From Lotus japonicus (lineage: Eukaryota > Streptophyta > Magnoliopsida > Fabales > Fabaceae): a stretch of 64,000 nt of DNA. The position numbers and the translations under genes were made by a program. Location: assembly GCF_012489685.1 (NCBI RefSeq), contig NC_080044.1, positions 81,082,732 to 81,146,731 of the forward strand, given 5' to 3'. The first letter of the stretch is position 1; every line of letters begins with the position of its first letter. This document shows, in pieces, positions 63,637-64,000 of the stretch. The notes under the pieces are model-generated. The model was not told the DNA's origin, did not search any database, and saw only the letters and a list, made by a program, of their open reading frames with translations.

Positions 63637-64000
63637 CAATTAATCAACAATTAATAATACTAAAAGTAAACAAATAAAGCATACCCTGATCAGTATAAAG
63701 ATTATGATAAGAATATTATATAAGAAATGCTATTGACATTTAATTTGACATTTTTTTAACACTTTCTTTTTAAATGATTAAAATCCATATATCATATATG
63801 ATCATTAAATTACATAAATTCATCTCATAATTTAGTGGGATATACATGAATTTTAATCTATTAAAAAATGTTAAAAATAGAGTGGTAAATGAGTGTTACT
63901 AACACTAATCATAACTTTAAAACTTGTTTATATAAATACTTACCGATCATCAACCAACACAAGATTTAACAGGCGAGAATGGAACACACCCACATTTAGG
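63637..64000. other. AT-rich flank
   Basis: No gene or element is recognised up to the window end. Confidence 0.5.

Overview
The window is nuclear DNA of a dicot plant, most likely a papilionoid legume. Its genes carry many short GT-AG introns, their proteins resemble plant (especially legume) families, the intergenic DNA is AT-rich, and it is full of plant transposons: Ty3/gypsy, Helitron, Mutator-like, PIF/Harbinger-like, Stowaway-like and tRNA-type SINE. The species cannot be named from the sequence alone.

Layout. 1-7,130 is the 3' part of a decayed Ty3/gypsy retrotransposon ending in a 3.56-kb LTR. 7,131-8,002 holds Mutator-like TIR debris and a palindromic MITE with a perfect 9-bp target duplication. 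8,611-11,310 (-) is a beta-amylase of the non-catalytic BAM4 kind. 13,635-17,470 (-) is importin subunit beta-1. 18,814-19,919 is a PIF/Harbinger-like element stuffed with GGT repeats, followed by about 1.6 kb of diverged direct repeats. 22,416-25,523 (+) is the ER chaperone BiP, with an exact plant UPR element upstream.

27,032-51,115 is a tandem duplication. Each unit carries a glutamine-dependent NAD+ synthetase on the minus strand and the 5' part of a divergently transcribed trehalase. Both NAD synthetase copies (27,139-33,735 and 41,457-46,833) have 13 exons and intact 732-aa frames. Only the right-hand trehalase (48,591-52,764) is whole; the left one is a truncated, internally deleted relic (40,842-41,354). 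A 4.4-kb Helitron (36,037-40,448) inserted into unit 1 after the duplication, and unit 2 keeps the empty target site.

54,080-59,372 is a second Helitron region with three 5' ends and one 3' end. 62,126-63,627 is a Mutator-like element with long TIRs and a GC-richer interior that may be captured gene sequence.

The genes are ordinary housekeeping or metabolic loci: starch degradation control, nuclear import, ER folding, NAD synthesis and trehalose hydrolysis. They do not form a shared pathway. The most unusual signal is a scattered set of about ten tiny insertions (11-34 bp), nearly all A- or T-tailed and flanked by 9-18-bp direct repeats. They look like retroposition events in which only the last few template bases and the tail were copied.
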